Assembly: GCF_009764265.1 (NCBI RefSeq)
Contig: NZ_RWIR01000051.1
Span: forward strand, 118,511-182,510
DNA from: Pseudomonas sp. PB101
GTDB taxonomy: Bacteria; Pseudomonadota; Gammaproteobacteria; Pseudomonadales; Pseudomonadaceae
Direction: 5' to 3'
DNA: 64,000 nucleotides
Part shown: piece after piece, positions 62,605-64,000 of the stretch
Position numbering within the stretch: position 1 is the stretch's first letter
How the letters are laid out: the number at the start of each line of letters is the position of its first letter
Made by a program: the position numbers and the translations under genes
The notes under the pieces: generated by a model
What the model saw: the letters and a program-made list of their open reading frames with translations, nothing else
Database searches by the model: none
What the model was told of the DNA's origin: nothing

Positions 62605-63941
62605 TGCATCCGTCAATCAGCCAGTCCGCATCGTTCAAGGCGCTGGTCAACAGCCTGCGTGAAGCCCTGCAAGAGCCCGAGCAGTTCACCCTCAGCTACG
62701 CCGCCGAATCGTCGGCCTTCATACGCTTCAACCAGGCCAGGGTGCGCCAGGCCGGTCAGGTGCAGCAGGCGAGCATTGGCCTGAAGCTGATCAACGAAGG
62801 CCGCCATGCCGATCTGCAGATCACGCTGGCGGGTGATCCCCACGTTGATCTGCAACGCTTGACCGACGGTCTGCACCAATTGCGGGAAACCTTGCCGCTG
62901 TTGCCTCCGGATCCTTACCTGCTGCTCAACCACAATGGCTGGCAGAGCAACAACGTGCAGGCCCATCCGCTACCGGACACCGAGCAGGTGGTCGCGCAGA
63001 TTACCCAGGCCGCCGAAGGGCTGGATCTTGTCGGTTTCTACGCTGCCGGACCGATCAGTCGTGGCTTTGCCAGTTCTTCGGGCGCCTTCGGCTGGCATCA
63101 GGCCAACAGTTTCAATTTCGACTTCAGCCTGTTCCACGAGAACGGCCAGGCCGTGAAGGCCAGCTACGCCGGGCATGAATGGGATGGCGAAGGCTTTGCC
63201 AAACGCTTCCAGCAAGCCCGCGAGCAGCTTGAGGTTCTGGGTCAGCCGCTGCGTACCCTGGCGCCCGGCCAGTACCGCGCTTACCTGGCACCGGCGGCGC
63301 TGGAAGAAATAATGGGCATGCTGTGCTGGGGTGGTTTCTCGGCACAATCGATTGCCAGCAAAAGCAGCCCGCTGCAAAAGCTCTACGCTGGCGACAGCAC
63401 GTTTAGCCCGCTGGTCTCGCTGGATGAAAAAGTCAGCGGTTCACTGAGCCCGGCGTTTTCCGATGAAGGTTACCCGCGCAGCGATCTGGGGTTGATCGTC
63501 GACGGTAAGGCCGGGGCGCGGTTGGTCAGCTCGCGCAGCGCCGCGGAATACGGTTTGACCGCCAACGGTGCCAGCGGCGGTGAATCGCCGAGCGCACTGA
63601 ACATGAAGGCCGGAGCATTGCCCGACGCGGACATCCTCAAGCAACTGGGCACGGGGTTGTACATCAGTAACCTGTGGTACCTGAACTTCTCGGATCAACC
63701 CGCCGCCCGCCTGACCGGCATGACCCGCTTTGCCACGTTCTGGGTCGAGAACGGCGAGATCCAGGCACCGGTCAGCACCATGCGCTTCGATGACAGCGCC
63801 TTCAGCCTGCTCGGTTCACGCCTGGAAGCGTTGACCGCAGAGCGCGAATTGCTGTTGTCGGCGAGTACCTACAGCCAGCGAGCGACAGCCTCGGCACTGT
63901 TGCCGGGGGCGCTGGTCAGTCGACTTACGTTGACCTTGTAA
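62604..63941 (+). CDS. PmbA/TldE-like family protein
   Basis: A 445-residue protein of the same superfamily without the HExxxH motif, so it is the TldE/PmbA-type partner. Conserved patterns include RFNQARVRQAGQVQQAS and NLWYLNFSDQPAARLTGMTR. It should form a heterodimer with the preceding protein. Followed by a REP pair at the window edge. Confidence 0.9.
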   Translation: MHPSISQSASFKALVNSLREALQEPEQFTLSYAAESSAFIRFNQARVRQAGQVQQASIGLKLINEGRHADLQITLAGDPHVDLQRLTDGLHQLRETLPLLPPDPYLLLNHNGWQSNNVQAHPLPDTEQVVAQITQAAEGLDLVGFYAAGPISRGFASSSGAFGWHQANSFNFDFSLFHENGQAVKASYAGHEWDGEGFAKRFQQAREQLEVLGQPLRTLAPGQYRAYLAPAALEEIMGMLCWGGFSAQSIASKSSPLQKLYAGDSTFSPLVSLDEKVSGSLSPAFSDEGYPRSDLGLIVDGKAGARLVSSRSAAEYGLTANGASGGESPSALNMKAGALPDADILKQLGTGLYISNLWYLNFSDQPAARLTGMTRFATFWVENGEIQAPVSTMRFDDSAFSLLGSRLEALTAERELLLSASTYSQRATASALLPGALVSRLTLTL

Positions 63942-63945
63942 AAGC

Positions 63946-64000
63946 ATCGCGGGCAAGCCCGCTCCCACAGGTTGAGCGTGATCCCTGTGGGAGCGGGCTT
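63946..64000. repeat. REP pair at window end
   Basis: An arm at 63946-63971 (CATCGCGGGCAAGCCCGCTC) and an inverted arm from 63983, cut by the window end. Confidence 0.75.

Noticed and set aside
687..64000. CRISPR-like regularly repeated 25-bp sequences
   Set aside because: The repeats are REP elements: paired and inverted, one or two per gap, with no spacers and no cas genes.

Overview
The window is a high-GC Gammaproteobacterial chromosome segment that reads as Pseudomonas, most likely the P. fluorescens group. The basis is the gene content (gbcAB, dgcAB with ETF, soxBDAG, cdhR/caiX, choXWV, gbdR), the codon use, and about twenty intergenic Pseudomonas-type REP pairs (cores like GAGCGAGCCTGCTCGCGATG or GAGCTGGCTTGCCAGCGATG). 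No rRNA, tRNA, CRISPR array, intact insertion sequence or prophage was seen.

Layout. 1-5.1 kb: a GST, the creBCD two-component locus (minus strand) and a small periplasmic retropepsin-like protein. 5.2-9 kb: a YihG-like acyltransferase, a DUF2780 protein, and a fasciclin protein followed by an ECF sigma factor and its membrane anti-sigma factor. 9-18.1 kb (minus): glyA-soxB-soxD-soxA-soxG, purU and fdhA. 18.4-21.3 kb: TraX-like protein, threonine aldolase, SDR. 21.4-24.1 kb: divergent gbcB/gbcA. 24.3-24.9 kb: a degenerate tandem array with a perfect DnaA box in every unit. 24.9-34.6 kb (minus): a retropepsin-like protein, a GNAT remnant, then the operon dipeptidase-DUF5943-dgcA-dgcB-etfA-etfB. 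34.8-39.4 kb: accessory genes (LprI-like, RelE/Xre toxin-antitoxin, DUF3010, TccC-type RHS protein with a metallopeptidase-like tail). 39.4-45.4 kb: carnitine cluster cdhR, caiX-cdhC-cdhA-cdhB and a gamma-butyrobetaine dioxygenase. 45.5-47.6 kb: a possible sRNA, a small hypothetical gene, an AAC(6')-like acetyltransferase and gbdR. 48.1-59.5 kb: sdaB, choXWV, betT, betIBA. 59.6-60.9 kb: an AT-richer block with a tiny ORF and azlCD. 61.1-63.9 kb: a TldD/PmbA pair.

How the genes work together. Nearly the whole route from choline, carnitine or gamma-butyrobetaine to pyruvate is here. BetT and ChoXWV import choline, CaiX binds carnitine. BetA/BetB oxidise choline to glycine betaine. The dioxygenase, CdhA, CdhC and CdhB convert gamma-butyrobetaine and carnitine to glycine betaine. 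GbcAB removes the first methyl group, DgcAB with ETF the second, SoxBDAG the third. GlyA makes serine from glycine and the one-carbon unit, SdaB deaminates serine to pyruvate, FdhA and PurU handle formaldehyde and formyl-folate. BetI, CdhR and GbdR are the local regulators.

The most unusual features are the DnaA-box tandem array and the further boxes extending into etfA/etfB, the degenerate metal-site motifs in DgcA and in the operon's M19 dipeptidase, 20-21 bp direct repeats upstream of caiX, choX and gbcA, an orphan minus-strand terminator that suggests an sRNA, and the fasciclin/ECF/anti-sigma module. Coordinates come from reading the sequence by eye; no alignment or search was run.
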